Notes under the pieces: model-generated
What the model was told of the DNA's origin: nothing
Databases searched by the model: none
What the model saw: only the letters and a program-made list of their open reading frames with translations
Shown: positions 44,800-56,460 of the stretch, one piece after another
Layout of the letters: each line of letters begins with the position of its first letter
How positions within the stretch are numbered: position 1 is the stretch's first letter
Translations under genes and position numbers: made by a program
Source: Zhengitettix transpicula
Lineage: Eukaryota > Arthropoda > Insecta > Orthoptera > Tetrigidae
Direction of reading: 5' to 3'
Assembly (NCBI GenBank): GCA_037074705.1
Contig: CM073594.1
Span: 80,167,009-80,231,008, forward strand
DNA length: 64,000 nt

Positions 44800-45860
44800 T
44801 GTAATGCCAATTAATTAAGCCTTTAATTGTTTTTAAATAATTTGAATTGTTAGCGAACAGTTTGAATTATAGCGATGAGTGAGCAAAGCAACAATGAGCG
44901 GCGAGATCTGTCTCTATTATTGAGGGCTCGGAATGGCGATTACGCGCGCAAAAGTATAGGCAGTCTTCAGTCTACCACGAGAGGAGAGACATTGTAAAAG
45001 TTAGTCTAAGTCTACGGCGAGGATCGAAAGAGTTCAGTTTGAGTCTACAGCGAGGAGCAAAAGAGAAAAGTCGAAGTCTACGGTCAGCCACGAAAGGAGA
45101 GACATTTAAAAATGTAAATCTTCACCGAGCAACTTAGAAGTTTTTAATCCAAACTGATAAATAATGCTGTAAAAGGCAAAAATCTGCAACTCATAAGATT
45201 CCTGTAAGCAAGCAGTTAGTTGACCGAGTAGATGTGCTAACAATTAGCCAACGGAAGCAAGGGTTTGCTTCATTATAAAGAACTTTAACATTTTCGTGCT
45301 GAGGGAAATAGATTTAAGGTACCTGACTGATTAAGAGAATCATCCGAGTTCCTGGGAGCCTAGTAATCGCATTTCAACTTAATAAGTGTAGAATCTGTGA
45401 GAAAAATTTAGAATCTGTGTAAAAATTTTGCAATATAGTGTACTTTTGAAGTGCTAAAAGAATGCTGGTACCAGCCGAACAATACGTAAGTAACCAAAAT
45501 TTAATAAAATCTGTAAACGCTAACTAAAAGGTTAAAGTCAGAATCGTTCGCTTTTCTTTGTAGCTTTTTTTTTCATTTATCAGAACAGTATTTTGAACTA
45601 AATTTTAAACTGTATTGTTAATAAGATCATTCAATATCACTGTAAATCATTAAACGCAGTAAAGGCCCTGAGAGATTAAGAGATTTTCATTTTATCGAAA
45701 TTGTTTGTAAATTTTAGTAGCCACATATTAATAAATAAATTTTTGTTTGTTAAAAATTGATTATATTTTTCATTTAAATAAAGCCTATCTATCATTTTGA
45801 TTCTTACATAAAATGGCACCACAACCTGGGGCAAATAAAGTAAACGCACTAATTATTACA
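44800..45860 (+). mobile_element. Solo LTR, plus strand
   Basis: 1061 bp. TGTAATGCCAATTAATTAAG at the start, ATTACA at the end, ATAT on both sides. Contains GCTGGTACCAGC (45461-45472), GCCCTGAGAG (about 45665) and one PBS-like TGGCACCACAACCTGGGGC near 45814. Head-to-head with the copy at 43734-44740, 59 bases apart. Confidence 0.75.
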
Positions 45861-45868
45861 ATATATAT

Positions 45869-46385
45869 TGTAATGATCAACGATGAAATTAAAGTTTTTA
45901 TAAACACAATTTCCCCACGTTAATGCGTCAAAAATGTAATAAACAAGATGAAATCAATTAATTAACAGTGTCTCACGTTGAGGTCGTCATAAATGTAATA
46001 CTCAGATGATACCAAATTAAAATTGAACAATATTAAATTTCGCCACACGTTGGTACGCCAAAATGTAATAATCGGAATGAAAACAATTTAAAATGAAATT
46101 AATATTATAATGGAAAAAATTAAATAATGAATTAACATGAATAAGAACATTTCTTGAAAATGACCAAACAATTAATTTATTATTATTCAAAATAATTCAA
46201 AATTATAAAATAATTACTGGCCGACCTTTTACATTAATTTCAAACAAACAAATTAATTTTCTCTTGATCTCAGTGTCCTTTCAGGGTCTTTAAATAAAGA
46301 ATATGTACTCTCTTTTCATAACAATCAAATTACAAATTAATATTTTACAAATTTTTACCAAAAAAATCGAAATCTGACGATTTTC
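45869..46385 (-). mobile_element. LTR 3' part, minus strand
   Basis: Shares an ATATATAT spacer with the preceding LTR and starts TGTAATGATCAACG on the plus strand. Three PBS-like motifs on the minus strand lie at about 45915, 45985 and 46050 (for example TGGCGTACCAACGTGTGGC). The CAGGGTC phrase near 46285 marks R-U5. It breaks at about 46385 where an R-A fragment begins, so the U3 half is missing. Confidence 0.6.
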
Positions 46386-46440
46386 CTATGCTATAAGACG
46401 GGAGTTTCCATTATGTGGATTACCCTATACATAGTCTGTC
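46386..46440 (+). mobile_element. R-A retroposon 3' fragment
   Basis: CCTATGCTATAAGACGGGAG followed by TTTCCATTATGTGGATTACC matches the family 3' end. Only ~55 bases remain, at the junction of two oppositely oriented LTR pieces. Confidence 0.5.
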
Positions 46441-47257
46441 TACAGTTTCTTCTTAGCGGACAGTTAGTCGGATATTCAGAGAGAGTGCGATTGGAGTTCT
46501 TGACGAGATAGTCAGAAAACGTTAAAATAAAAAGTCATAAATAAATTACTTAGAAAGAGAGCAGACAGTGTGTTTTGGAGGACCAGACCATGGTGGACCG
46601 AGCTCGTGTATGTGATGGTCATATTCAGCAAAATATGGACTGAATAATATCGCGTTTTAGTTAAAGACTCTCCACAGTAAAAATAGACAGTGATAATACG
46701 AATTCAGCGAAGCAGAAAGGTGCCGAAAATGTTCCAAAGTGTTGAAAAGTGGGAAGAGGATAAAATCAGTGTCATGGTAGAGTTGTAAAAAAATTAAAAT
46801 AAATCACGCTTGCACACACCAGAGAAGCTCAAAATAAATGGTATGTGAAAAACAAACTTTCTTCTGTAAATCTTAACGTAAATATAGTTTACCGTCAGAT
46901 TTCTACAACTTTTCTAGAGTTATATAAATTCTCAGATTTTTAATAGTTTTTTTTTTGTTATTGGAATAAAATTTTGTTATCGTAATTTTAAATTCATTTT
47001 TTTACTGTATTTATTAGAGGCCTGATAAGAGAGCCTTAAATTAAGATTCTTATAAAAGCTGAGACATTAACATGAAATGTATATTCAACTAAAATCAAAT
47101 AAATAATTTTGTTATCTCTTTAAAATTTATAATTGCAACGTAAACATTCTTGAATTTTTGCCTTTAATAAAATAGTGTTTACCTCATAATTTTTTAATAT
47201 TACATTATTTGGCTCTCCACCGTGGGGCATTTTTTTATTATCTTTATAAATATTACA
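46441..47257 (+). mobile_element. LTR part, plus strand
   Basis: Ends ATTACA at 47257 before ATAT. CCTGATAAGAGAGCC near 47020 corresponds to R-U5, and a PBS-like TGGCTCTCCACCGTGGGGC lies at about 47208. The TGTAAT start is missing. Confidence 0.55.
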
Positions 47258-48055
47258 ATATATTCCTTGAAGGCTGCCGATAAATAATGGTTCAGAAAAA
47301 ATTAAAAGCTTACTTTAAATAATAAAGCGAGTAATTAAGGTGTTAATTTAAATACAAATGTGGATGTTGGCATTAAAAAGTACAAACTTGCGCGTCAATC
47401 CATTTGAAGTGCCTGGCCGCGGACGTGAGACGGAAGTTGGTTAGTTTGAGCTGTAGTTGTGAAACGATGAGCAGACAGTCGGGTCTCGTTAACTTCGCCA
47501 GCGACAGCATTCCAATACAGTGAGTGATGCCAAGACAGCACTTAGCTTCATTATTGGCAGCAACAGTCTGGCTGAGTGTCGCATTAGCCGACTGCACCAA
47601 ACACAAACAGAGAAACCCACGTACGGGCGGAATTCATTAATACGACATTTTGTCGCCTTCGTCTCGGCTTCGCTGATGGTGAGAGTAAATGGATTTCTGT
47701 AGCATTTACACACCAACATTCTGTGTCCTTAACGAGTCAGAGCGCCTTGAGTACAGGTCGCATCAGTCGAACAAATTATGCAGCAGCCGAAGTACAATTT
47801 TTACTTATACTTTGCGAACACTTCTTTTTAAGTTTCCAGGCCACTGTAAATCTAACGAAATATTGTCTACATTAAGAAGAAAATATTTCACAAATATAAT
47901 TATAATTTCTCGCAACACATTGCAGAAAAGACGTTAATCAGCATTTAATTACAGTAATTATTACAAAACAATAATTATAAAAGCTATATTAATAATGTTC
48001 ATTTCAATTTGATTCAGCAAAGCTGTTTTACGTTCTGTATATAAAAATAAATGTT
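47258..48055. other. Unclassified DNA
   Basis: No gene recognised. Bases 47370-47780 are GC-moderate with overlapping 60-80-codon frames on both strands. None shows a domain. Confidence 0.3.
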
Positions 48056-48547
48056 TAGGGCAACAGGCTACATGAGGGTAATCCACGTTGGGCAACTCCC
48101 CTTTAATAGAATAGGAAGGGATTTGAAATGGGGATGCGGAAGGGTAGAGGAAGGTAGCCAGGGGTTAACTAGAGCCCCCGGGTTATATTTTAAGGATCCT
48201 ACCCGGCATTCGCCTAAAGAAATGCAGGGAAAACGCTAGAAAAACCTGCATCAGGTAGGTCGGCCATTGGGTACTTGTCCCACGCCCTTCCGATAGCGGG
48301 AGAGGAGCTTTCTGTGGGGATGCAGCATTCCCTTCTCCGTGCCTCGACCAGTTTAGGAAGCAGTTGGCCTAGTATTCCAATGGGAATAGTGGACAACTCT
48401 TACCGTATGCCCAAGGTCTGTGACCCCGGAACATACACCTATGAGAACGGGCCGAGGTGCCTCGGCTTGTGGGAACCTTAGTTCAAAAACGGAGAGGAAA
48501 AGGCATCCCCAAAGGTAGCCCCTTTCTTATCTCTCCTACAAGGTTCT
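48056..48547 (-). mobile_element. R-A retroposon, longest minus-sense copy
   Basis: The plus strand begins AGGGCAACAGGCTACATGAG after ATGTTT. It passes the TTAACTAG..CCCCCGG, CCTGCATCAGGTAGGTCGG and CAGCATTCCCTTCTCC blocks to GAGGTGCCTCGGC and then AAGGTTCTGCC. Gives the fullest 5' extension of the family together with 23534-24253. Overlapping frames on either strand recur in other copies simply because the DNA is similar. Confidence 0.65.
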
Positions 48548-48635
48548 GCCTGCGAGAGAACATCCCTCGCAGGTATTGCCTGCGAGAGAACATCCCTCGC
48601 AGGTATTGCCTGCGAGAGAATAGTCCTCGCAAGTA
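48548..48635. repeat. 30-bp tandem repeat with internal hairpin, ~3 units
   Basis: GCCTGCGAGAGAACATCCC followed by TCGCAGGTATT is repeated at 48548, 48578 and 48608 (the last is degenerate). Each unit can fold as CCTGCGAG/CTCGCAGG. Single or double units occur in the copies at 23540 and 61396. Confidence 0.85.
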
Positions 48636-48645
48636 AGTGATCGGT

Positions 48646-49572
48646 TCTAAAAATGAATGTCTGTCAGTGTGTCCTTTATGCGTCCTAAACCACTCATCCG
48701 ACTACGATGAAACTTTCGCGAGATGTTGTGCGCACCAAAACAAAGTCTCAGTCGGGATTTCGAAGCAGTAGAAAACTTCCAAGCGGTGAACGGGGATGAA
48801 ATATTAAAACATTCTAAAACGGCCGATATTAGCGTCGATTAATTACTTGTCGACGTTGACGTCAATAGTTTCTATATAATTTGAACCCCTTAAAGTACCA
48901 GTAAGGAAGAGGATGGCGGGGGTAACATAGAAATAACGAGAAAGAACGGAGATTGCTGTCAAATCCATGGTTATAGGTGTCAATGAGTTTTATTCCGACA
49001 TTCACCACATTAGTTAAGTTGTAGTTCAGCCCCTCGGCGTGGGGGTGGATGAGAGTGAACGTAAAAGTAATGAGTAAATAACTGAGACTACTGTTGAAAA
49101 AGGGGATATGGAAGTCACCGAGTTCAATTCTGACATTTACCATACTGGTTAAGACGTAGTTCAGCCCCTAGGAGAGGGGTTAGAAGGCGATGAAACAAAT
49201 TTCCTTATACAATCTTAAATGCGTAGACCAATTTCTACCATATTTTATACAGATGTTACAGACGATCCAGGAACAAACCCTGGGGGCTTGCCATACCTAC
49301 CGCCTCTAGGGTTGAGGGTTGAGAAAGTGGAATTTAATCGGCCATTATTAACGTTTTCGGAGTCATACTGGAATATTTAAGTGTCTAATTTCAACTTAAA
49401 AAGGCAAGGGAGAGAACCGTGCGGGTGGTAGTTGAAGGGGTTTACATAAAAAGTAATGTATAAAAGCCCGATATTAGTGTCGATTCAGGGGTTATAGGAG
49501 TCGGTGAGTTTAATTCTCGCAATAACCTGGGTGGTAAATAAATACTTGTTGCAATGCCGACAATTCAGCTAG
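48646..49572 (+). mobile_element. Helitron-like element
   Basis: Starts at a truncated TTCTAAAAATGAATGTCTG (compare the 5' end of 9744-11072) and ends AATTCAGCTAG before T. Internal phrases include AACGGCCGATATTAGCGTCG and GGTTATAGGTGTCAATGAG, plus a second set at about 49460-49520. Follows the R-A hairpin repeat directly. Confidence 0.6.
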
Positions 49573-50225
49573 TCGACAATAAAAAATTTTCAATACAAAG
49601 CAGTTCCTTCATTTGAGAGAAGACATTAATTTATAATAATATATAATTATCCGTTATTTATTCATGACAAAAATTGTATATGTATATAAGAAAATTAATA
49701 ATACACAAACATAAAAATTAAATTATAAATAATAAAATTAAACAATTGAACGTTGTTTCGCTTTTCACTTCCATTCTTAATAGTTTACTCATTATCAAAT
49801 TCAAATCCAGATAACATGTTTTAAGTAAATCAAGAAATCTGGATTGCTTTAAACCTAGTGTTTAATCTTTAATGAAGGCTAATAAAAATAGAGCTATGAT
49901 TTTTAATTTTGTTAGACGCGCCATTTTATTATCTCAAGTTTTTTATCTCAAGGTTCACACTGGACATTTGAAGATTATTTGTAACATATTAGTGACAAAT
50001 TCCTACCCATCAACTCACAGATAACTCGTAGACTAAATAAACTTAAATTTAATAGCACCGTAACTTACAAACCAAAAATATCCAGTATAATTCCTGTTCA
50101 TATATTAATCTATTGGTCAAATATTTAAGTGTATGTATCATGTACAAATCAAGTAATATTACGTAATATTCCAAAGACCCTCTAGATCTTAACTTATGAT
50201 AAGATATCTTGTTATAATGAAAAAT
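49573..50225. other. AT-rich unclassified DNA
   Basis: Nothing recognised. Confidence 0.3.
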
Positions 50226-50455
50226 TTACGTCTGATTGAAAATAATGAATAAAAAAGATAGGCAATTAAAAAAAGTGATAATATAAATACCACACAACGT
50301 TTCTGGGATCCTTGTCCCTTTCGTCAGGTGCGAAGAAGAGCCTAGATCGACACAACTGCACTGGTCAGTTGACAGGCTTTCGAAACGTTTTTAAACGTTT
50401 GTGTGGTATTTATATTATTACTTTTTTGTCTGAATTGGCTATCTTTTTTATTCAT
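50226..50455 (-). mobile_element. Penelope terminal repeats, inverted pair
   Basis: The minus strand reads CACCTGACGAAAGGGACAAG, then GATCCCAGAAACGTTGTGTG, then ATATTATCACTTTTT..GATAGGC. A shorter plus-orientation copy of the same tail (GTTTGTGTGGTATTTATATT..TGTCTGAATTGGCTATCTTT) follows at 50388-50455. Two termini face each other around the hammerhead-like core. No RT accompanies them. Confidence 0.6.
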
Positions 50456-51410
50456 ACCTTGTTCTAATTGTGATGCAGTTTCTTTCGACATAAAATGGGT
50501 TATAAAACTACAATTATAGGCCATTGTTCTGATTTCAATTTTCCATATTTCTATTGGATTAATACCTAAATAAGACATATTGAATTGAGGTACCATTAGT
50601 TCATTACTGAAACTAATTGAAGAAATAATACTAACAATATTGTGACGGAACGATACGACTCTGCCTCAAAAATTAAAATATGTCGTTAATAAATCGAAAA
50701 GGGTAATGAATGAAATATAAGCTGTTGATTAATTATCTTAAACATATTTTATTACGTTTTAACTAATAATTTGCATTGATTTTTGAGTTTGTGTAAAAGA
50801 AAATTGTTTAATTAATATCACGGTGATAAATAATTAGCAAATAGGTTATTACTTAATTTTTGTAAATCATTTATTGCCAATTACGAACGTTTACTTATTA
50901 AGTAATTGAATTTACCTTATTAATATTTGTAAAGTATTTTTAAAATGGACAACGGATTATTTATTACCTGATAATTGGCTTTCAAGAAATATGTAATTTT
51001 AGTTTAATTTCTTATAAAAATAAATTTGGTAGATTTTAAATGAATAAAAGTGTTTTTATATAGTGCCAAGTAGGCCACAGTTTAATTGAAGTGTGTTCGT
51101 TGCATCTCGATTGGAGCTAGGCTTGAAGAAATTTTTCTGACGGAAGCCATTTACAAGTCGAGTATCTGATTGGCTCCCGTAATACAAATTTGATATAAAA
51201 CCACCAGATTATCCGATTTTCAGAGACTTTTTAGTGAGATTTTACAGAGCAGTTTCAGTCAGCGCAGCAAACATTATAAAAGTGTGGCATGAAATGGGTT
51301 AAACAGTGCTTTTTGGTACTGTGCAACGAGTAAAATCGTGAGATTATGTTTCTTTGATATTTCTCCGAAATATTCGTGGTACAGTTATTAATACGACGAT
51401 ATAATAAAAG
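50456..51410. other. AT-rich unclassified DNA
   Basis: A minus frame at 50342-50596 (84 codons) overlaps the Penelope terminus and has no recognised domain. Nothing else seen. Confidence 0.3.
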
Positions 51411-52595
51411 GGAAAGTCCACGACCCTGGCAGTAGAAAACCTGTTTGGACAAATAAAACAGACGATAGAAAGACCAAAAGGAAAACTATATGTGGCGTTT
51501 GTTGACTACTGAAAAGCATTTGATCTGGTTAACAGAAAAGTATTAATAGACAAACTGGAGGAACTAATTGGAAGAACGAGCACAACGATCCTGATATCAA
51601 ATATACTGGCTGAAAACCATATACAGATAAATGATGGAATATGCGTATCAGACTGGCTGTCACAGACGAATGGTGTCCTCCAAGGCGACCCACTCAGCCC
51701 TATCCTGTTTAACGTTCTCACGAACGATGTTACCAAAGGAATGGCAGGAACAAGCACGTATATATACGCTGATGACATGGCCATCGCAGGAACAGATATC
51801 GACAATCTGCAAGTATCGCTAAGCACACTAAGTGAATGGGCGGAGAGAAATGATGTACAGATAAATGAAGAGAAGACGAAGTTGGTAGTATTCAGGAAAG
51901 GAGGAAGACTCACTGAAGCAGAGAACGTCAAATGCAATGATAAATTACTCAAGAGGGCTAACAACTTTAAATATCTAGGCATCACAATCCAAACAACGGA
52001 AAGGAGTTTCAGTCCTAGAGCAGTGGCGGTCACTAGAGCTATGAATGAAATCAGAAACATAACACAACTATCGATCAGCACAGCGATGGACCTGTTTAGG
52101 CTAAAGATACTACCTGTTCTGACGTATGGCCTAGAATTAGTAGGAGAATACCTCACGTACAGACAACTGGAAGAACTGGAGCGGGTAGAGGCTAGATACC
52201 TGAAAATAATTTTTGGAGTTCCACAAAATTCAAGATCGAGGCTAGTGTACGAGCTTACCAGGGAGACCTTCCTAATAGAGGATTTAAGATATGAACTGAT
52301 ACTACCAGCTGGTTCCAGCTTCAGACAGCTTTTACAGGATCTGTATGAGAGGAAACGGAACATACCGGAGGACTTCTGCTATGCAGGACAGGACATGGAT
52401 GGAAGCCAACAATGAACTACGCCACATGAAGACGAGACTGGCTAACCATGGCTTTCACCATAAAGTGTGATTAAACAAAGTATTTCATGAACCAAAAGAC
52501 GAGACTGTGTGTGAATTGTGTTTAGAAGTTTGTGAAAGATATCATATTGTAAAATGTAGGAATAGACGAAAATCTATCGTAGCTCACACTTTATT
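51411..52595 (+). pseudogene. LINE (non-LTR) reverse transcriptase, C-terminal part
   Basis: From 51411 the frame reads through KLYVAFVDY, a TGA stop at 51510-51512, then KAFDLVNRKVL. Next come GVLQGDPLSPILFNVL, the catalytic YADDMAIAG and INEEKTKLVVFRKGGR with NFKYLGI, the canonical non-LTR RT motif order. The open stretch runs on to 52415 (thumb and linker). In another frame near 52505 there is CELCLEVCERYHIVKC, a CX2CX7HX3C finger usual at LINE C-termini. The 5' half with the endonuclease is absent. One stop and one frameshift make it inactive. The clade is not determined. Confidence 0.85.
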
Positions 52596-52600
52596 TTAAA

Positions 52601-53310
52601 CTATCTGAGTGCACGGCGTTGCTCGCGTTGTCATAATTAAACTCAGCGACATCTATAAACCCGGATTTGACTCCAGTCTCGGTTGATTTTGCGTCATTTG
52701 TACAAATTTACCACTATTCCACTCCGATCTCAAAAGTTGCTACCATCCCATACCAAAATATAAATATATTTGAAATAATATAAATATATCTGGAAAAACG
52801 TTATCATTGACCACGAAGAAGTCTGTTTCGAAAAATATATCGGCAGTTTTAACCTGTTCGAAAATTTCCACCTCCGTCCATTCCAACACTTGGAGATTAA
52901 ATGTCAAGTTTAATGTCATAATGAAACTCAGCGTCATCCATAACCCCGGATTATACTCCAATTTTGGTTGTATATGCGTGTTTTTATGTTTCGCCCCTAA
53001 ACCCCCACCCCTAAGATTGTTCCCCTCCCATTCCTAAAAGCGTTGAAATTATACAGAAACAACATCTATCAATCTTACTGACCCCGAAAAATATTTATTT
53101 GACGCAATGACGGCAATGTACCATATTTGAAAATTTCCACCCCTCTCCATCCCAGGGGTGGTAAACGTATCTTACCCCCACAGTGTTTCTTTCCTGTTTG
53201 AAAGGAACACTGTCTACGAAATTTGGTTAAAGTTTCTCCACGGGTGTAGATTTGTATGCGGAACACACACACACACACAAAGGCCCAAACACACTATTTT
53301 ATTTATTAGA
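52601..53310 (-). mobile_element. Helitron-like element
   Basis: 710 bp. The minus strand starts TCTAATAAATAAAATAG after A, and ends GCCGTGCACTCAGATAG where CTAG has become ATAG. A CA microsatellite lies near the 5' end. It abuts the LINE fragment, with five bases between. Confidence 0.65.
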
Positions 53311-54756
53311 TTATCAATTTTGATTAAAATTAACATGAATAAAAAAGTTATGATCAATAAATAGTTTTAAAGTGCAATTCAATAAGTTTGTCAGATCAAA
53401 ACTTTTTATTGATTTTGATTTTTTCTTTTTTATAAATTTTAATATTAAAATTCATTACTACAATTTAATATAGCTTGGTAAATTTTGATGTTGAATATAT
53501 GCGATTTCTTTGATTGTGTTTATGCTAAAGACCTAAGTATTTTAAATTATTTGAATTTTAGTATTTTAAATTTTGTATTTTTAAATTTTAATAGAAATTT
53601 ATTCCATTTAAATTTATATCAATTTTTTATGTTATCTTAATTGATTTAAATTCAATACAGTCAATTAACTGCAGTAACATTTTTTTTCTTTTTTAGTTTG
53701 TTTTTTAACAAGTTTAATTTTGTTTTCGTTCTGCCAAAGTAATTAAACCGACCGTTAAGGATTAATGCATCTCATTAACACTTCAAATATAAATGTATTA
53801 AAGTCTAAATTTTATTTTTGCTTTGAACATTTCATTGTGTTGTGATTTACTTGTGTCAGGATTTAAAATCAATAAGAATTGAATTGGCAATAAATGCTAA
53901 TATAAATTAATTGCGGTAACCTCGAGGGGGTGACGTCAGAATATACGAAGCGTCACAAACTCTTTTAATACCATCTGTAGCACCATTTTATATACCATAT
54001 TTAACATCTTTGGTGAAAACATGATTTTATGTGTTAACAGGCGTTCAGATTCAAAATATTTGTTGCACCCGATGAATTGTACCGATCAGCAAAGGAAATT
54101 TGTTCTGGCTCTGTCTCACATTTGTTTGCGTTTTGGGTTAATTATCAATTAAATTTAAGAATAGTTCGTTATTTATTTTGCAGCTGAAATTTTATGCTCA
54201 TTAAGAAATTCAATTTTCCTCTAGGAATTTAGATTTCGCAATATTATTGTTTGGGAATCGCTTTAAAGTTGCTTTGCTCCGTCCCCTTCCAAACTTCTCA
54301 TCTTCTCATATTAAGCCGTAGTTATCAAAGTAACTGTCTCTTTACTGGGGGAACTTAATTACATTCTCATGTTGGGAACTTCTGTGAACAATTAAGTAAA
54401 ACATTCGGCGTGTTGCACACACTGTGTTTGTAAATTGGTTACCCCTTCGGCAATTATGCTCACCGCTATACCAACTCAGTAATAGTTCATAATGTGTATC
54501 GTACCACGGTTCAAATATAATTGTTTACACCCTTTTTACTTATAGTATTTCACTTCAGGAAAATACTTTTGGTTGAAACACATATCAATTAAGACGTTAA
54601 TAATTACCATAAATTATATAGAAATATTAGGCGTAGCAATTTTAAAAAATTGCATTGATTTATTCATAGTATTTTAATTAAGTCTGTATTGTCTTGATAT
54701 AGATTTTACAGTCGTATATAAATTGGAATTGTTACAATAAAATAACTATTTTTTTT
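53311..54756. other. AT-rich unclassified DNA
   Basis: No gene seen. T- and A-rich to about 53700. Bases 53940-54460 are less AT-rich and unrepeated in the window. Confidence 0.3.
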
Positions 54757-55024
54757 AGGGTAACAGGCTACGTGAGGGTAATCCACATAATGGCAACTCC
54801 CGTCTTGTAGCATAGGAAAGAGACTGATAGGGGGGTACAGTTTAAGGATCCTACCCCACAATTCTCCTAAAAGCGATGCAGGGAAAACCCTATAAAAACT
54901 TGCATCAGGTAGGTCGGGAATTGGGTACTTTTCCCACGCCCTTCCGAGAGAAGGGTTTGCTGTGGGGTCACAGCTTTCCCCTCGCCGTGCCTTGACATGT
55001 TTAGGAGTCAGCTGCCCGACAGGC
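54757..55024 (-). mobile_element. R-A retroposon copy
   Basis: A T-run, then AGGGTAACAGGCTACGTGAG. It carries a deletion after GACTGATAGGGGGG and ends at GGAGTCAGCTGCCCGACAGG. Confidence 0.6.
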
Positions 55025-55401
55025 AAGGTATTGTTTGGACTTGGCGCGGGTAAGTTGGTTTAGTGAGGCAGTCAGCCACGAGACATTGCAGAGTACGGAA
55101 GAAATTAAAATTTAGCAGTCTCAAATCAGAGGTGAGAGAAATTATCTGTATTAGGAATAGTTGAGAGGATGTAAAACCTTAATAAGTAAAGTAGAAGCAG
55201 GCAGCAGTAAAAACGTCAGAAAGTGTTTGTGAGCTGAATCAACGGGACGTATTATTGAAAAACGGAGTTCGACGGAATTATTCCAGATGGTCACTCAGAA
55301 GGGTCTCTGAGTATTGCTTCAAATTATCCGGAGGGTCGACGAAAACTGTAAATTCTGTGCAACATGGCCTATTCGTTATAGTGTTCGAGGTGAAAGTTTT
55401 T
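55025..55401. other. Unclassified spacer between two R-A copies
   Basis: GC-moderate (GGCGCGGGTAAGTTGG, GTGAGGCAGTCAGCCACGAG). It resembles the U3-like style of the LTRs but cannot be matched confidently. Confidence 0.3.
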
Positions 55402-55900
55402 TTTAGGGTTACAGGCTACATGAGGGTAATCCACATAGTGGAAACTCCCCTTTAATAGCACAGGAACGGATTTGAAAGGGGGGATGCAGAATGGTAGAGG
55501 AAGGTAGCCAAGGGTGAACTAGGGCCCCCGGGCTATGGTTTAAGGATCCTACCCGGCAATTGGCCTAAAAGTGATGCAGGGAAAACCCTAGAAAAACCTG
55601 CATCAGGTAGGTCGGGCATTTGGTACTTATCCCACGCTCTTCGGATGGCGGGAGAGGGGTTTTCTGTGGGGTGGCAGCTTACTCCTCGCCGTGCCTTGAC
55701 CGGTTTAGGAGGCAGCTGGCCGACTATTCCAATAGCAATAGCGGACAACTCTTACCGTATGCGCAAAGTCTGTGATCCTGGAACATACACCTCTCAAAAC
55801 AAGCCCAGGTGCCTCGGCACGTGGCAACCTTAGTTCAAAAAACCAGAGAGATGTGAAAGCATCCCCAACAGTATCCTCCGCCAGAGCTCTCTGGGTAGGT
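55402..55900 (-). mobile_element. R-A retroposon copy, long
   Basis: A T-run, AGGGTTACAGGCTACATGAG, all inner blocks, CCAGGTGCCTCGGC, then AACCTTAGTTCAAAAAACC and a partly matching end. A near-complete 430-bp example useful for a consensus. Confidence 0.65.
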
Positions 55901-56460
55901 TCACCTTCTATTCACAATAACTAACATAAGACTACAACAATTATTGGGAGACGATCGCACAATAAATCAGAGTTTAATTATTATTTCAGTTTGCGCTCTT
56001 ATTGATATTTAGTAGATAACAGTAATTTTATATTTTTTTAAAGTGTATGATTTGAAGAAAATGCACCAGAATCGAGATTAACGTCACGTACATTCGTATA
56101 AAACTTTGTAAAACATGCTTGTTAGAAAGAGGCGATATGGCCGGGTACATAAAATTTTTACTACTTTTGCTTGACGTAAATCTTTATGTCGTAAAAATAG
56201 CTTGTTCGGAGTGGCAGCCCTGGTGCACCGATGTGCATATAGCAACAGACATTTCACCCCGCGAGTTATGGAGGCATTACGCCCAATATCAATGACAATA
56301 ATACTTTCCATAATGCCATCTCAGAAGGTCTCAGTGAACAGATATGAAGGAAAGAATCCTCCTCCTCCTCCTCGAACATTCTTTGATAGCTTCTCAAGAG
56401 GATGAAGAATTTTATGCACTGCGGTCTACACTTCACATTTAAATATTTATAGTAAAAATT
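55901..56460. other. Unclassified DNA
   Basis: No gene recognised; short overlapping frames only. Confidence 0.3.

Noticed and set aside
51506..52363. 285-codon minus-strand frame
   Set aside because: It is the antisense of the LINE reverse transcriptase, which has clear GDPLSP and YADD motifs on the plus strand.
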